Shown: in pieces, positions 43,441-52,100 of the stretch | Position numbering within the stretch: position 1 is the first letter of the stretch | How the letters are laid out: every line of letters starts with the position of its first letter | NCBI GenBank assembly: GCA_942490925.1 | Contig: CALNYX010000017.1 | Span: 1,674,001-1,738,000, forward strand | DNA from: CALNYX01 sp942490925 | Lineage (GTDB): Bacteria > Chlamydiota > Chlamydiia > Chlamydiales > JAAKFR01 | Length of the DNA: 64,000 bases | Direction: 5' to 3' | Notes under the pieces: model-generated | Databases searched by the model: none | What the model saw: only the letters and a program-made list of their open reading frames with translations | What the model was told of the DNA's origin: nothing | Position numbers and translations under genes: made by a program

Positions 43441-44412
43441 ATGAAAAAAATTCTTACTTTTTTGTGCATTTTGAGTGCATCTTTATTACACGCCTCTTAT
43501 GAGGAGTGTGGATGTTTCACCGTTGCGGGAGAATGGCTCTACTTGATGCCCTCCTTTGATCAATCTGAATACGTAATGAATGGGAGTGCTGCCTCCCAGC
43601 TTAACAATGATTTATCTGAGCGTATCGGTGTCGATCAACAGTTTGCTTCTGGCTATCGCATCGATCTTTCCTATCTCTGTTGTCACCCTATTTCTCTTCG
43701 CTATACTCATTTTGGAGCAGATCCAAAAGATTCAGTATCATCGAGCAGCGATAATCTTTATCAGATTCTGGGTACCCCAAGCACGAGTGCATTGTCCGGA
43801 ACTGTAGGAGATGCGACTTTCACTCGTTTTTATAAATATGATACAATCGAGGGGCTTGTTTCATTTTTTTGTTGGAGTAGATGTGCTTGGAATACAGATT
43901 TTCAAGCTGGAGCCCAGTATGCCTACTTGCGAGTTGAAGAGTGCGCCAATTATTTCAATAGTAACGCAGTTGAACGTCAATTTTTAGAGACATATATGGA
44001 AGCTAGGCAGTTTGGCCCGGAGGTTGCTTTTGACTCCAATTGGTATTTTTTAAAATGTTTAGCTTTTAAGACGCGCTTTCAAGGGGCCTTTCTCTCCTCA
44101 TGGAATCGTTCAACTATGATGATTCAGGATGTCGATGGCTCTCGAGGTAATTTCAAGAATGTTCCCAATTTTTGGCATGTGAATTTTCATTTGGCAGTGC
44201 GATTCGGATTGCAGTTTAGCCATCAGGTTTCGATCCCTAAAATTTGTGGATGCTTAGGAATGAATATCGAAGGTGGGTATGAGTGGTCAGTACGCACTAA
44301 AGCTGTGAATCGTATGTATTTTGTAGATGACTCTAATGAGGGTTTTTCCTTAAATGAGTGGTCGGATTTGACGCTGCAAGGTCCTTATGTCCGCATGAAC
44401 TTCTGCTTCTAG
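43441..44412 (+). CDS. Beta-barrel outer membrane protein (Legionella-type MOMP-like)
   Basis: Protein of 323 residues with signal peptide MKKILTFLCILSASLLHA and cysteines right after it (EECGCF), aromatic-alternating strands through the length, FNVNFHLAVRFGLQFSH-like strands near the end and a C-terminal PYVRMNFCF, a phenylalanine-ended closing strand. WLYLMPSFDQSEYVM and the pattern of W/Y-rich strands resemble the Legionella major outer membrane protein family found in several environmental chlamydiae. Not related to the MOMP-like triplet. Cysteine-rich, so disulfide crosslinking is plausible. No canonical ribosome site; GAGGG lies directly before the ATG. Confidence 0.75.
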   Translation: MKKILTFLCILSASLLHASYEECGCFTVAGEWLYLMPSFDQSEYVMNGSAASQLNNDLSERIGVDQQFASGYRIDLSYLCCHPISLRYTHFGADPKDSVSSSSDNLYQILGTPSTSALSGTVGDATFTRFYKYDTIEGLVSFFCWSRCAWNTDFQAGAQYAYLRVEECANYFNSNAVERQFLETYMEARQFGPEVAFDSNWYFLKCLAFKTRFQGAFLSSWNRSTMMIQDVDGSRGNFKNVPNFWHVNFHLAVRFGLQFSHQVSIPKICGCLGMNIEGGYEWSVRTKAVNRMYFVDDSNEGFSLNEWSDLTLQGPYVRMNFCF

Positions 44413-44426
44413 CGTTTAAGCTAGAA
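44407..44426. terminator. Weak hairpin at the porin stop codon
   Basis: 7-base stem (ttctagc / gctagaa) that includes the TAG stop of the porin gene. It is followed by an A-rich, not T-rich, run on the plus strand, so terminator function on that strand is doubtful. Confidence 0.3.
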
Positions 44427-45060
44427 AAATATTCCATCTCTTCTTAAGGTGCTTGTTTTCAACAACAAATGTCTAGTGTGATTCAAATTGTTACGATTTT
44501 TAGACATTACGATACTCACGGTTCAAGACGCAGCAAAGAACACCCTTGCAATGCTGAAGAGGTGCTGATTGGGCTTGTCACATAACTGATGCGGAGATAT
44601 CAAAATGAGATCCTGGTACTCCTCTCCCAACAGCTGTACAACTTGAAAGAGATAGAGTCTGGTGAGATCAATCTCTAGTGGTTAATACAGATGTTATTGA
44701 GGTTGTCAGTTATGCATTCAATTATGGCTATTTCTCCTTTGTAAACGGATGCTTACTCAAACCGACAGATTTACCCCTTGGACCTTTAACAGATTACAAG
44801 CGGTATATAGATTGCCTAGTTAATGCTACAAAAGATGAACGGTACAGAGGGCTGGTCGGTGGTAGGGCTTGGATTTTAACGCGGGTATTGACAATTGGAA
44901 AGTAACCATTTGAAATGAAGGGCTTTTTCTAAAGCGTTGCTTTATTGAAGATCAGCTGGTTGCAGTAAGATTCCCCCTTCTGGCTTTGTGAGCAATGTTG
45001 GTAGCAGTATTACAATTGACGGCCGTCCGCTAGAAGAATTTCTCGTATAAATTCCTCTTC
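44413..45060. pseudogene. Gene remnants between porin and rsbV
   Basis: No intact gene. One frame reads MRRYQNEILVLLSQQLYNL...EINL to a stop (44588-44677), directly followed in another frame by a 75-codon open stretch (44678-44905) reading VIEVVSYAFNYGYFSFVNG and RGLVGGRAWILTRVL. The two look like protein-coding sequence broken by frame changes. The family is not recognised. Confidence 0.35.
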
Positions 45061-45076
45061 TTGTCTTTTTTTTTTC
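45032..45076 (+). terminator. Hairpin with long T-run before rsbV
   Basis: Imperfect stem (agaag-aattt against aaattcctcttct) with loop ctcgtat, followed by ttgt and a run of ten T after one C. It is terminator-like for whatever is transcribed upstream, and partly overlaps the predicted rsbV promoter. Confidence 0.5.
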
Positions 45077-45088
45077 AATCGGGATAAT
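45061..45088 (+). promoter_or_regulatory. Candidate sigma-66-type promoter of rsbV
   Basis: TTGTCT (45061-45066), 16 bases, GATAAT (45083-45088), 22 bases before the rsbV ATG. The spacer contains a T-run, as in several chlamydial promoters. Predicted by eye. Confidence 0.45.
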
Positions 45089-45110
45089 AGAGGAAAACAA
45101 GAGGGTTTCT

Positions 45111-45452
45111 ATGGAAGTGCAGGTTGAAGAGAAAGGTGAAATTGTTGTTGTGCGTGTCGAAGGGCGTTTAGATGCCGCGTCATCTCCTCAGCTTGAAAAG
45201 CAGATCAATGCCATTATCGATCAGGGTCATTTCAAACTCGTATTGAACCTCAGCAGTGTTGAGTATCTCAGTAGTGCTGGCATGCGTTTGATGCTCTCAG
45301 TTTCAAAGAAGCTGAAGAGCTTGGAAGGAAAAATCGTTGCCTGTAGTGTGAGCGATGAGGTAATGGATGTCATTAAAATGGCTGGTTTCCACCAAGTGTT
45401 GTCGTTCTACCCGAATGAAGAAGAAAGCCTCAATCACCTTGTGAGCGCGTGA
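45111..45452 (+). CDS. rsbV: Anti-sigma factor antagonist (RsbV/SpoIIAA-like STAS protein)
   Basis: Single STAS domain, 113 residues, acting in a partner-switching pathway with an RsbW-type kinase. VVRVEGRLDAASSPQLEKQI and LNLSSVEYLSSAGMRLML are the signature segments; by alignment to the DSSG motif, Ser55 is the phosphorylated residue. GAGGG precedes the ATG at 5 bases. Matches chlamydial rsbV_2 before miaA (CT765, from memory). No kinase gene is in the window. Confidence 0.9.
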   Translation: MEVQVEEKGEIVVVRVEGRLDAASSPQLEKQINAIIDQGHFKLVLNLSSVEYLSSAGMRLMLSVSKKLKSLEGKIVACSVSDEVMDVIKMAGFHQVLSFYPNEEESLNHLVSA

Positions 45453-46477
45453 GTATTCCAGGCTTTGAAAAACAGGCGACCTCACCTATGGGGTCACTGC
45501 TTCCTCTCGAACAGAAACTCAAAGATTTTCCAAAGACAAAACCTAAAAAAGTGATTCTGCTAGCTGGTCCAACGGCATGCGGTAAAACCTCGCTTTCATT
45601 GTTATTGGCAAACATGCTCGGTGGTGAAATCATCTCGACGGATTCGATGCAGGTCTATCGCGGAATGGATATCGGCACAGCTAAAGTTGCGCAAGAGGAG
45701 CGGGAAAGAATTCCGCACCATCTCATTGATATTCGCGATGTGCAAGAGAGTTTCAATGTCGTCGACTTCTATTATGAAGCGCGGCAGTGTTGCGAATCAA
45801 TCTTGGCGCGGGATCGCGTTCCAATTCTTGTTGGCGGCTCGGGCTTTTATTTTCGCGCCTTTATCTATGGGCCACCAAGCGGACCTCCTTCCATTCCTGA
45901 GGTGCGTCACAATCTTGAAATTGAGATGGAACAGATGGGATGTGAAGCGCTCTATCAACGTCTCCAGGAATTCGATCCCGATTATGCAGCAACACTCACG
46001 TCTAACGACAAGCAAAAAGTAATCCGTGCGCTCGAAATCATCGTACTGACAGGGGAGAAGGTGAGTCAAATTGAGTGGCAACAAGAACATCCGCTTGATG
46101 ATTACGCCTTTCATAGCTGGTTCATCTACCGACCTAGACAGCAGTTGTATGAAGCAATCAATGCGCGGTGTGAACAGATGTTAGAAGTGGGGCTGCTCGA
46201 TGAGGTGACAATGTTAGATGAGCTAGGAATTCGGCAAAATCCTTCAGCGGCTCAAGCGATTGGCTATCGACAATGTCTCGATTTCCTCGACGGTGACCAG
46301 AGCGAAGAGGATTATCAAAAGTTTGTTGCTCAATTCAAAATGGTCTCGAGACATTATGCTAAGCGCCAATTTACGTGGTTTCGCAAAGAACCACTTTTCA
46401 ATTGGGTCAATGTCGATGTCCACGATCCTGAAATCGCAGCCGAAATGATCGCTCAAGAATATTTAGCGGCTCAGTGA
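45449..46477 (+). CDS. miaA: tRNA dimethylallyltransferase MiaA
   Basis: Adds dimethylallyl to A37 of tRNAs reading UNN codons. 342 residues, GTG start overlapping the rsbV stop. P-loop ILLAGPTACGKTSLSLLLA, STDSMQVYRGMDIGTAK, PHHLIDIRDV, LVGGSGFYFRAFIYG, and C-terminal QAIGYRQCLDFL and KRQFTWFRKE are all MiaA signatures. About 25 extra residues precede the P-loop domain. Confidence 0.94.
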   Translation: MSIPGFEKQATSPMGSLLPLEQKLKDFPKTKPKKVILLAGPTACGKTSLSLLLANMLGGEIISTDSMQVYRGMDIGTAKVAQEERERIPHHLIDIRDVQESFNVVDFYYEARQCCESILARDRVPILVGGSGFYFRAFIYGPPSGPPSIPEVRHNLEIEMEQMGCEALYQRLQEFDPDYAATLTSNDKQKVIRALEIIVLTGEKVSQIEWQQEHPLDDYAFHSWFIYRPRQQLYEAINARCEQMLEVGLLDEVTMLDELGIRQNPSAAQAIGYRQCLDFLDGDQSEEDYQKFVAQFKMVSRHYAKRQFTWFRKEPLFNWVNVDVHDPEIAAEMIAQEYLAAQ

Positions 46478-46482
46478 ATCCA

Positions 46483-47631
46483 TTATTTTTCAGCGCTTGC
46501 TAAGGCCTCGGCAACAATTCCAAGCGGCTTTTGATTATCGGCCTCTCGCACTTTTTGCTCATCTGGAACCTCGACTGAATCGACGCCTTCATAAGTACGC
46601 AAGATGTTATAGAATGTGTCGCGCTGAGCAGGTTCAAAACCGGCCTGTCTGATCATCTGAAGCATATCGTTGTGATCGGCTCGATTAACCCATTCTGTTG
46701 CGCGGTGCACGTTCTCTTCCATAATCGTTCCGCCAAAGTCGTCTGCGCCATAATGCAAGGCTTGCATCCCAATCTCTTTTCCTTCGCCAAACCAAGAAGC
46801 ACTGACATGATCAAAGTTATCGAGGTAGATCCGTCCAAACGCTAACATGCGGAAATAGGAGTCTTGTCCCGCCCAGTTTTTGACTGTCCGTCTAAGCGCT
46901 GTGCGATCCCGTTTATAACTCCATGGAATGAAGCTTGTGAAGCCAGGAATCTGATCCTGCGCCTGACGCAAGGTCTCAAAGTGAGTGACAATATCTTCTG
47001 GCTCCTCGATGTGCCCATACATCATCGTTGCAGTGGTGCGAAATCCAATTTTGTGCGCCGCTTTGTGAAAGTTGATCCACCCATCTTTTTCGAGTTTCTT
47101 AGGCGAAATTTGGAGACGTACACGCTCCGAGAGAATTTCAGCCCCACCGCCTGGAATTGTGCGTTGACCAGCATCCCAAAGGGCTTGCAATACCTCTTCG
47201 ATGGTCATGTCGGATAGACGTGCACATTCATGCAGCTCAACGGCTGTGAAAAAGTGCGGATGAATCTCTGGGTATTGCTTACGTGCAGCTCTAACCAGTC
47301 CCGTGTAGTAATCAATTTTTAATTCAGGATTGACGCCACCTTGAAGCAAAACAGTTGTCAATCCTGCTCTTTGAGCCCTCTCAAAATGCTCCATAACCTC
47401 TTCTGTCGATTTGGTGTATGCATCTTTTGCGCCTTTGTGACGATAAAAAGCGCAAAATTTGCAGTCTACATTGCACACATTTGTATAATTTGGATTTGAA
47501 TCCAGGACAAAAGTTACGCGATTTGAAGGATTCTTTTGGTTTCTAAGTTCTGAAGCTTTTAGTTTAAGTGATTGAATATCTGCGTGTTTAAAAAGGTAAA
47601 CGCCCTCTTCGTAACTAATGCGGTTTGTCAT
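46483..47631 (-). CDS. mqnC: Cyclic dehypoxanthine futalosine synthase MqnC
   Basis: Radical SAM enzyme of the futalosine route to menaquinone. 382 residues; the iron-sulfur motif is NVCNVDCKFCAFYRHKG, followed by VLLQGGVNPELKIDYY and RTIPGGGAEIL, and TSFIPWSYKRDRTALRR, as in MqnC. It is convergent with miaA (5 bases apart), as in Chlamydia (CT767, from memory). Other mqn genes are not in this window. Confidence 0.92.
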   Translation of the reverse strand: MTNRISYEEGVYLFKHADIQSLKLKASELRNQKNPSNRVTFVLDSNPNYTNVCNVDCKFCAFYRHKGAKDAYTKSTEEVMEHFERAQRAGLTTVLLQGGVNPELKIDYYTGLVRAARKQYPEIHPHFFTAVELHECARLSDMTIEEVLQALWDAGQRTIPGGGAEILSERVRLQISPKKLEKDGWINFHKAAHKIGFRTTATMMYGHIEEPEDIVTHFETLRQAQDQIPGFTSFIPWSYKRDRTALRRTVKNWAGQDSYFRMLAFGRIYLDNFDHVSASWFGEGKEIGMQALHYGADDFGGTIMEENVHRATEWVNRADHNDMLQMIRQAGFEPAQRDTFYNILRTYEGVDSVEVPDEQKVREADNQKPLGIVAEALASAEK

Positions 47632-47672
47632 CCATTCTCCTTTGACTAAAAGTAGGTAAAGGTTCTAAGATC

Positions 47673-47765
47673 ATGTCTGAAACTTTTTCTGTCAATTTAA
47701 TATCCAAGCCCTTCAAAAATGGGCATCTGTCAGACGAAGTGCTCCACAACTTGAAGGATTCTTGA
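47673..47765 (+). CDS. Putative 30-residue ORF coupled to the coiled-coil gene
   Basis: ATG at 47673 opens a 30-codon frame (MSETFSVNLISKPFKNGHLS, then DEVLHNLKDS) whose TGA shares a base with the ATG of the next gene (TGATG). AAAGG lies about 10 bases upstream. It could be a leader peptide or small protein. No homology recognised. Confidence 0.4.
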   Translation: MSETFSVNLISKPFKNGHLSDEVLHNLKDS

Positions 47766-49297
47766 TGGAAGAACAAAAAGCATTGCCGGTCGACGAATTT
47801 CTCAAGACCTATGAATCAAAGGAAAATGTTGAAGAGAAGCTGAAAGCTTGCATTGATTTCATGCAGTGCTCTCTCTCTCAGAGTGGTACTCCCTACTTCA
47901 AAGGGTTTTGGGAGGTGCGCAAGCTCTGTTTTCCACTTTTCAAAGAACCCATTGCAGGTCCGGTTCGCTCAGAACTCTGGGAAATGTATATTGAGCTCAC
48001 AAGAGAGGGGCGTCGCCTAAAAAATTTACTCGATGAGGAGAGCAGCTTTGCGGCTACTCAAATCGACCTTGCTGTCAAAGTCCTTGAAGAGGAAGTTGCC
48101 GAAGGGAAGCCTGATACAACGCTCAGCTTGCCGACTCCAAAAGCTCTGCAGCGTCAGCAAGCCATTTTCCAAGAGAAACAGCAGATTCTTTCCGCGTCAA
48201 ACCTATTTGCATCACGGATCAATTCACTTCGCAAAGAGCTGATCAAAACTGAAATGCGCATCCGCCAAAAAAATCAATTTTTCGAGCGCCTCTCTAAACT
48301 TGGAGATCAGATCTTTCCTAAGCGCAAAGCATTGATCAAAGAAGTGAGCGATGCCTTTGCAGAGGCTGTTGAGCAGTTTGCTCAGGAGTATTTTGGAGAG
48401 AGCTTTGATGCTGATCAGATGCGTCGCTCAGTCTTCTTCTACCGCGAAGAGATCAAGAGTTTGCAAGCTTTTGCAAAAGCTCTCACGCTCAACACCCATG
48501 CCTTTACAGCAACGCGAGCACAACTCAGCCATTGTTGGGACATGCTCAAGGGGATGGAAAAAGAGCTGAAAAAAGAACATGCTGAACAGAGACAGAAGTC
48601 TGGTGAAAATCGAGAAGCCGTGCAAGCCAAGATCGATGAGATCGTTTCGCAATATAGCGATAAGAGCTTGAGTGATCAAGAGGCGAGCAAAGAACTCAAT
48701 GAAGTGCTCAAGGGGATGCGCGATATCGATTTGACCCATGGTGACGTTGTTGGATTGAAACAGGCCGTAAAAGAGGCAAGAGCTCCGATTGAAGCAGCGG
48801 TGGAAGAGCAGTCAATGGCTGCTGAGAAAGCGCGCAAAGAAAAAGCCGAAGCCTTTTATCAGCAGCTTGAGGTTTTGATTCAGAGCGTCAGCGAAAAAGA
48901 AGTCGATGTACTGACTAGCGATCTCGAAGCAAAGCGTCAAGAGATGGCAACAGTCCAACTTTCAAAAATGGAAAAACAGCAGTGCGAGCAACAGATCAAA
49001 AAGATCCGAGAATTGATTGGAGATAAGAAAGAGCAAGCGCTTTTGGCCCTTTCTGATGATGACAGGCACGCCCTTGATCAGCTCAAACAAGTCCTAATTG
49101 AGCGCAAAGAGCAGCGCAAAGGGATCAAAAATCAACTAGAAGAGTATAGAAAATTACTAGGTGGGTCGAGTTTAGATTTCGAAAAAGCTATGACATACAA
49201 CGAGTTAGTGACTGAAGCAAAAGAGTCCCTTGAAAAGTGTGATACAAGTGTAGTAGAAATTGAAAAGAAGATAGAAGAAATTCAAAACAAAACCTAG
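47765..49297 (+). CDS. Long coiled-coil protein of unknown function
   Basis: Protein of 510 residues, rich in Glu, Lys, Gln and Ala with long heptad stretches (for example AFAEAVEQFAQEYF, AEKARKEKAEAFYQQLEVLIQSVSEK and LKQVLIERKEQRKGIKNQLEEYRKLLG, in parts). The N-terminal 120 residues are less repetitive (FMQCSLSQSGTPYFKGFWEVRKLCFPLF). No signal peptide or membrane segment. Position after mqnC corresponds to C. trachomatis CT768 (from memory), a conserved chlamydial hypothetical. Role unknown; probably a structural or regulatory cytoplasmic protein. Confidence 0.8.
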   Translation: MEEQKALPVDEFLKTYESKENVEEKLKACIDFMQCSLSQSGTPYFKGFWEVRKLCFPLFKEPIAGPVRSELWEMYIELTREGRRLKNLLDEESSFAATQIDLAVKVLEEEVAEGKPDTTLSLPTPKALQRQQAIFQEKQQILSASNLFASRINSLRKELIKTEMRIRQKNQFFERLSKLGDQIFPKRKALIKEVSDAFAEAVEQFAQEYFGESFDADQMRRSVFFYREEIKSLQAFAKALTLNTHAFTATRAQLSHCWDMLKGMEKELKKEHAEQRQKSGENREAVQAKIDEIVSQYSDKSLSDQEASKELNEVLKGMRDIDLTHGDVVGLKQAVKEARAPIEAAVEEQSMAAEKARKEKAEAFYQQLEVLIQSVSEKEVDVLTSDLEAKRQEMATVQLSKMEKQQCEQQIKKIRELIGDKKEQALLALSDDDRHALDQLKQVLIERKEQRKGIKNQLEEYRKLLGGSSLDFEKAMTYNELVTEAKESLEKCDTSVVEIEKKIEEIQNKT

Positions 49298-49302
49298 TCA
49301 CT

Positions 49303-49953
49303 ATTATCGAAAAGAGAACAGTTGTTGCATTTGATCTAGACGGGACCCTTTTAAAAGGTAACAGCAGTTTTGCTTTATCCCGCTACCTTTATAAGAAGGG
49401 GATTCTTTCCTTTCGAGATTTTCTATTTTGCTTTCGGGCCTACATCAATTATTGGTTTCGAAACCTTCCATTGATGGAGTTGCATCGCACAGTCTTCTCT
49501 CGTCTCTTCAAGGGGAAGAAGTTTGAGCGTTTTGCAACGCATGCCCCAGACTTCATCTCCGAAAAAATTGGAGAAATGCTCTACGCTCCAGCAGTCAAAG
49601 AGCTGCAAGAGTGGAAAAAACGAGGAGCACATCTTCTTTTGCTTTCAAGTTCTCCTGACTTTTTGGTGAAGATGATTGCGAGCTCTCTTGGTATTGACAC
49701 AAGCTATGGCACCCAATATTTGATTGATAACGACGGTTGCCTTTCAGGACTTGGTTACTTACTCGACGGCAAATGGAAAGCCGATTTTGTCAAAGAAGAG
49801 TTGAAGCGTCATGAGCTAGAAGTGAGCATTGCTTACTCAGATCACATTCATGATCTTCCCTTTCTAGAGTCAGTTTCTCATCCGATTGTTGTGAACCCAG
49901 AGCGTCGTTTGAGAAAGCTCGCGCGCAGCCGTGGTTGGAAAATCCTTCAATGA
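49303..49953 (+). CDS. HAD-IB hydrolase (SerB-like) with no standard start codon
   Basis: Frame open from 49264 to the TGA at 49953. The catalytic motif VVAFDLDGTLLKG (about 49321-49359) lies upstream of the first in-frame ATG (49471), and no ATG, GTG or TTG precedes it in frame. Candidates are ATT at 49303 or ATC at 49306, giving about 216 residues. Later motifs: LLLLSSSPDFLVKMIASSLGID (motif II), GYLLDGKWKADFVKEELKRH and SIAYSDHIHDLPFLESV (motif IV). The family dephosphorylates small molecules or phospholipids. The gene follows the coiled-coil gene by 5 bases and its stop overlaps the nadD ATG. Confidence 0.75.
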   Translation: MIEKRTVVAFDLDGTLLKGNSSFALSRYLYKKGILSFRDFLFCFRAYINYWFRNLPLMELHRTVFSRLFKGKKFERFATHAPDFISEKIGEMLYAPAVKELQEWKKRGAHLLLLSSSPDFLVKMIASSLGIDTSYGTQYLIDNDGCLSGLGYLLDGKWKADFVKEELKRHELEVSIAYSDHIHDLPFLESVSHPIVVNPERRLRKLARSRGWKILQ

Positions 49954-50483
49954 TCGGCCTGTTTGGCGGAACATTTAGCCCCATTCATTTTGGCCATATC
50001 AACCTCGCTCTATCGATCAAAGAGGCGTGTCAACTCGATGAAATTTGGTTTATCCCAGCTCTTGTTTCTCCCTTTCGAACCAAAGAAAAGTTAGTTTCTG
50101 CGGAGCATCGTCTGAAAATGACACAGCTCGCTGTTGAAGACATTCCAGGGTTCTCTTGTCTCGATATTGAGATCAAGCGGCAGCCACCCTCCTATACCAT
50201 CGATACCATTACACAACTCGAGTCTAAGGGGCCTTTAGCTCTAATTCTCAGCGATGATGTCTATGAACACTTTGATTCATGGAAAGAGGCTGATCAGATC
50301 AAGCAGAAAGTCAAACTTCTTATAGGTAGTCGGTATGGAAAGGGAGAGATCAAAACACCTATGATGGAAATCAGCGCGACTCAGGTGCGGGAGCGTCTCA
50401 AAAAAAGACTCTATTGCGGTCATTTACTCCCAGCAAAAGTCCTAGACTATATATACCAAAATCAATTATATTTTAACCCGTGA
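49950..50483 (+). CDS. nadD: Nicotinate-nucleotide adenylyltransferase
   Basis: Nucleotidyltransferase of NAD synthesis, 177 residues from the ATG at 49950 (overlap with the HAD stop). GLFGGTFSPIHFGHINLAL contains the GGxFxPxHxGH site, WFIPALVSPFRTKE the PxxxPxK-like loop, and MEISATQVRERLKKR the ISxTxxR site. Shorter than E. coli NadD (213) in the middle but all active-site motifs remain. Confidence 0.9.
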   Translation: MIGLFGGTFSPIHFGHINLALSIKEACQLDEIWFIPALVSPFRTKEKLVSAEHRLKMTQLAVEDIPGFSCLDIEIKRQPPSYTIDTITQLESKGPLALILSDDVYEHFDSWKEADQIKQKVKLLIGSRYGKGEIKTPMMEISATQVRERLKKRLYCGHLLPAKVLDYIYQNQLYFNP

Positions 50484-50857
50484 AAACGAGTGCCCTGCAG
50501 GTGTTGAATGCTATAGCACAAACCCTTTACGACAAAAAAGGGTTTAACATTCTTGCTCTTGATGTAAGAGAAGTCTCCACACTAACAGACTTTTTTATCA
50601 TTGCGGAAGGGAATGTGGATAAACATGTTGTCTCGCTTGCCAAAGAGGTCATCAAGGTCCTCAAAGAGCAAGAGGAGATTCCTATCCACGTAGAGGGACT
50701 CGACACTGGAGATTGGGTTGTGGTCGACTATTTAGAGATTGTGATTCATGTCTTCATGCCAGGAATGCGCGAGAGGTATCAGCTAGAAGAGCTCTGGCAC
50801 GATGGAAAAGTGATTGATTTGGAGATCACGACAAACAAGGTAGAGTCAAATGGATAA
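50480..50857 (+). CDS. rsfS: Ribosomal silencing factor RsfS
   Basis: Binds uL14 and blocks subunit joining. 125 residues, GTG start overlapping the nadD stop (GTGA). Signatures: LDVREVSTLTDFFIIAEGNVDKHV and GLDTGDWVVVDYLEIVIHVFMPGMRERYQLEELW, the iojap/RsfS core. The nadD-rsfS pairing is common in bacteria. Its end overlaps fabF by 8 bases. Confidence 0.93.
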   Translation: MKTSALQVLNAIAQTLYDKKGFNILALDVREVSTLTDFFIIAEGNVDKHVVSLAKEVIKVLKEQEEIPIHVEGLDTGDWVVVDYLEIVIHVFMPGMRERYQLEELWHDGKVIDLEITTNKVESNG

Positions 50858-52100
50858 AAAACGAATCGTAGTCACAGGAATGGGAATCGTCTCTTGCTTC
50901 GGAGATGATGTCGACGCCTTCTACCAAGCATTGCTTGATGGAAAGAGTGGAGTCCGCATGTTGACAGAAGATTTTGAATGCGCCGAATACCCAACACGTT
51001 TTGGTGCCCCCGTGGCTCCATTTGAAACCGATGGTTACATCGATCGTAAACTCGCACGTCGCGCCGACCCAGCCATCCGCTTTGCCATGGTTGCTGGAAA
51101 AAAAGCCCTCGAGTCAGCCAATGTTGACCATGATAAACTCGACAAAGATCGTTGTGGAATCATCATCGGTTCTGGCATGGGAGGCTTGAGCACTTTCTAC
51201 GAAGGCTCAGAAACCATGATCAAAAAAGGCTTTAAGCGCGTTACGCCATTCTTTATCCCCTTTATCATCACCAACATGGCTGGTGGTCTTCTCGCTATCG
51301 ACCTCGGATTTAGAGGTCCAAACTACTCTATTTCAACAGCCTGTGCTACAGGGAACTTCAGTATTGCTGCTGCAGCCAACCACATTCGTCAGGGTCATGC
51401 TGATCTTATGATTTGTGGTGGAACTGAGGCGGCTGTTTCTCCAATTGGGCTAGCTGGTTTCATTGCAAACAAGGCGCTTTCAACGCGGAATGATGATCCG
51501 CAGGGCGCTTGTCGTCCTTGGGATCAGAGTCGTGATGGCTTTGTCATGGGAGAGGGCGCAGGAGTAATTGTTCTCGAGAGTCTTGAGCATGCTCAGAAAA
51601 GAGGTGCTAAGATCTTAGGGGAGTATTTAGGTGGCTACGTCAATTGTGATGCCTACCACATGACAGCCCCTCGTGAAGATGGCGCTGGGATTTCCAAGTG
51701 TATTGAGAAGGCCCTTGAGGATGCTGGTGTTACTAAGGAAGATGTTAACTACGTCAATGCGCATGCAACTTCAACACAACTTGGCGATATGTCAGAGCCA
51801 GCAGCTCTTTTCAAAGTCTTTGGTGAACATGCCAATAACATCACCATGAATGCGACCAAATCGATGACAGGTCACTGTCTTGGTGCAGCTGGTGGAGTAG
51901 AGGCTATTGCGACGCTTAAAGCGATCTTAACAAAGAAAGTGCATCCCACAATCAACGTCAAAAATCCAGAGCCGCGCCTCCAGAAGATTGACATTGTGAT
52001 GGATAAGGCTAAGGATCTTGAGGTGAAAGTCGCCCTATCGAACTCCTTTGGATTTGGTGGGCATAATTCAACCCTCGTCTTTGCTCCATTCAAGCAATAG
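50850..52100 (+). CDS. fabF: Beta-ketoacyl-ACP synthase II
   Basis: Condensing enzyme of fatty acid elongation, 416 residues. Active site Cys in SISTACATGNFSIAAAA, His residues in NAHATSTQLGDMSE and MTGHCLGAAGGVEAI, and the C-terminal SNSFGFGGHNSTLVF, giving the Cys-His-His triad. Homodimeric cytosolic enzyme. Confidence 0.96.
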   Translation: MDKKRIVVTGMGIVSCFGDDVDAFYQALLDGKSGVRMLTEDFECAEYPTRFGAPVAPFETDGYIDRKLARRADPAIRFAMVAGKKALESANVDHDKLDKDRCGIIIGSGMGGLSTFYEGSETMIKKGFKRVTPFFIPFIITNMAGGLLAIDLGFRGPNYSISTACATGNFSIAAAANHIRQGHADLMICGGTEAAVSPIGLAGFIANKALSTRNDDPQGACRPWDQSRDGFVMGEGAGVIVLESLEHAQKRGAKILGEYLGGYVNCDAYHMTAPREDGAGISKCIEKALEDAGVTKEDVNYVNAHATSTQLGDMSEPAALFKVFGEHANNITMNATKSMTGHCLGAAGGVEAIATLKAILTKKVHPTINVKNPEPRLQKIDIVMDKAKDLEVKVALSNSFGFGGHNSTLVFAPFKQ

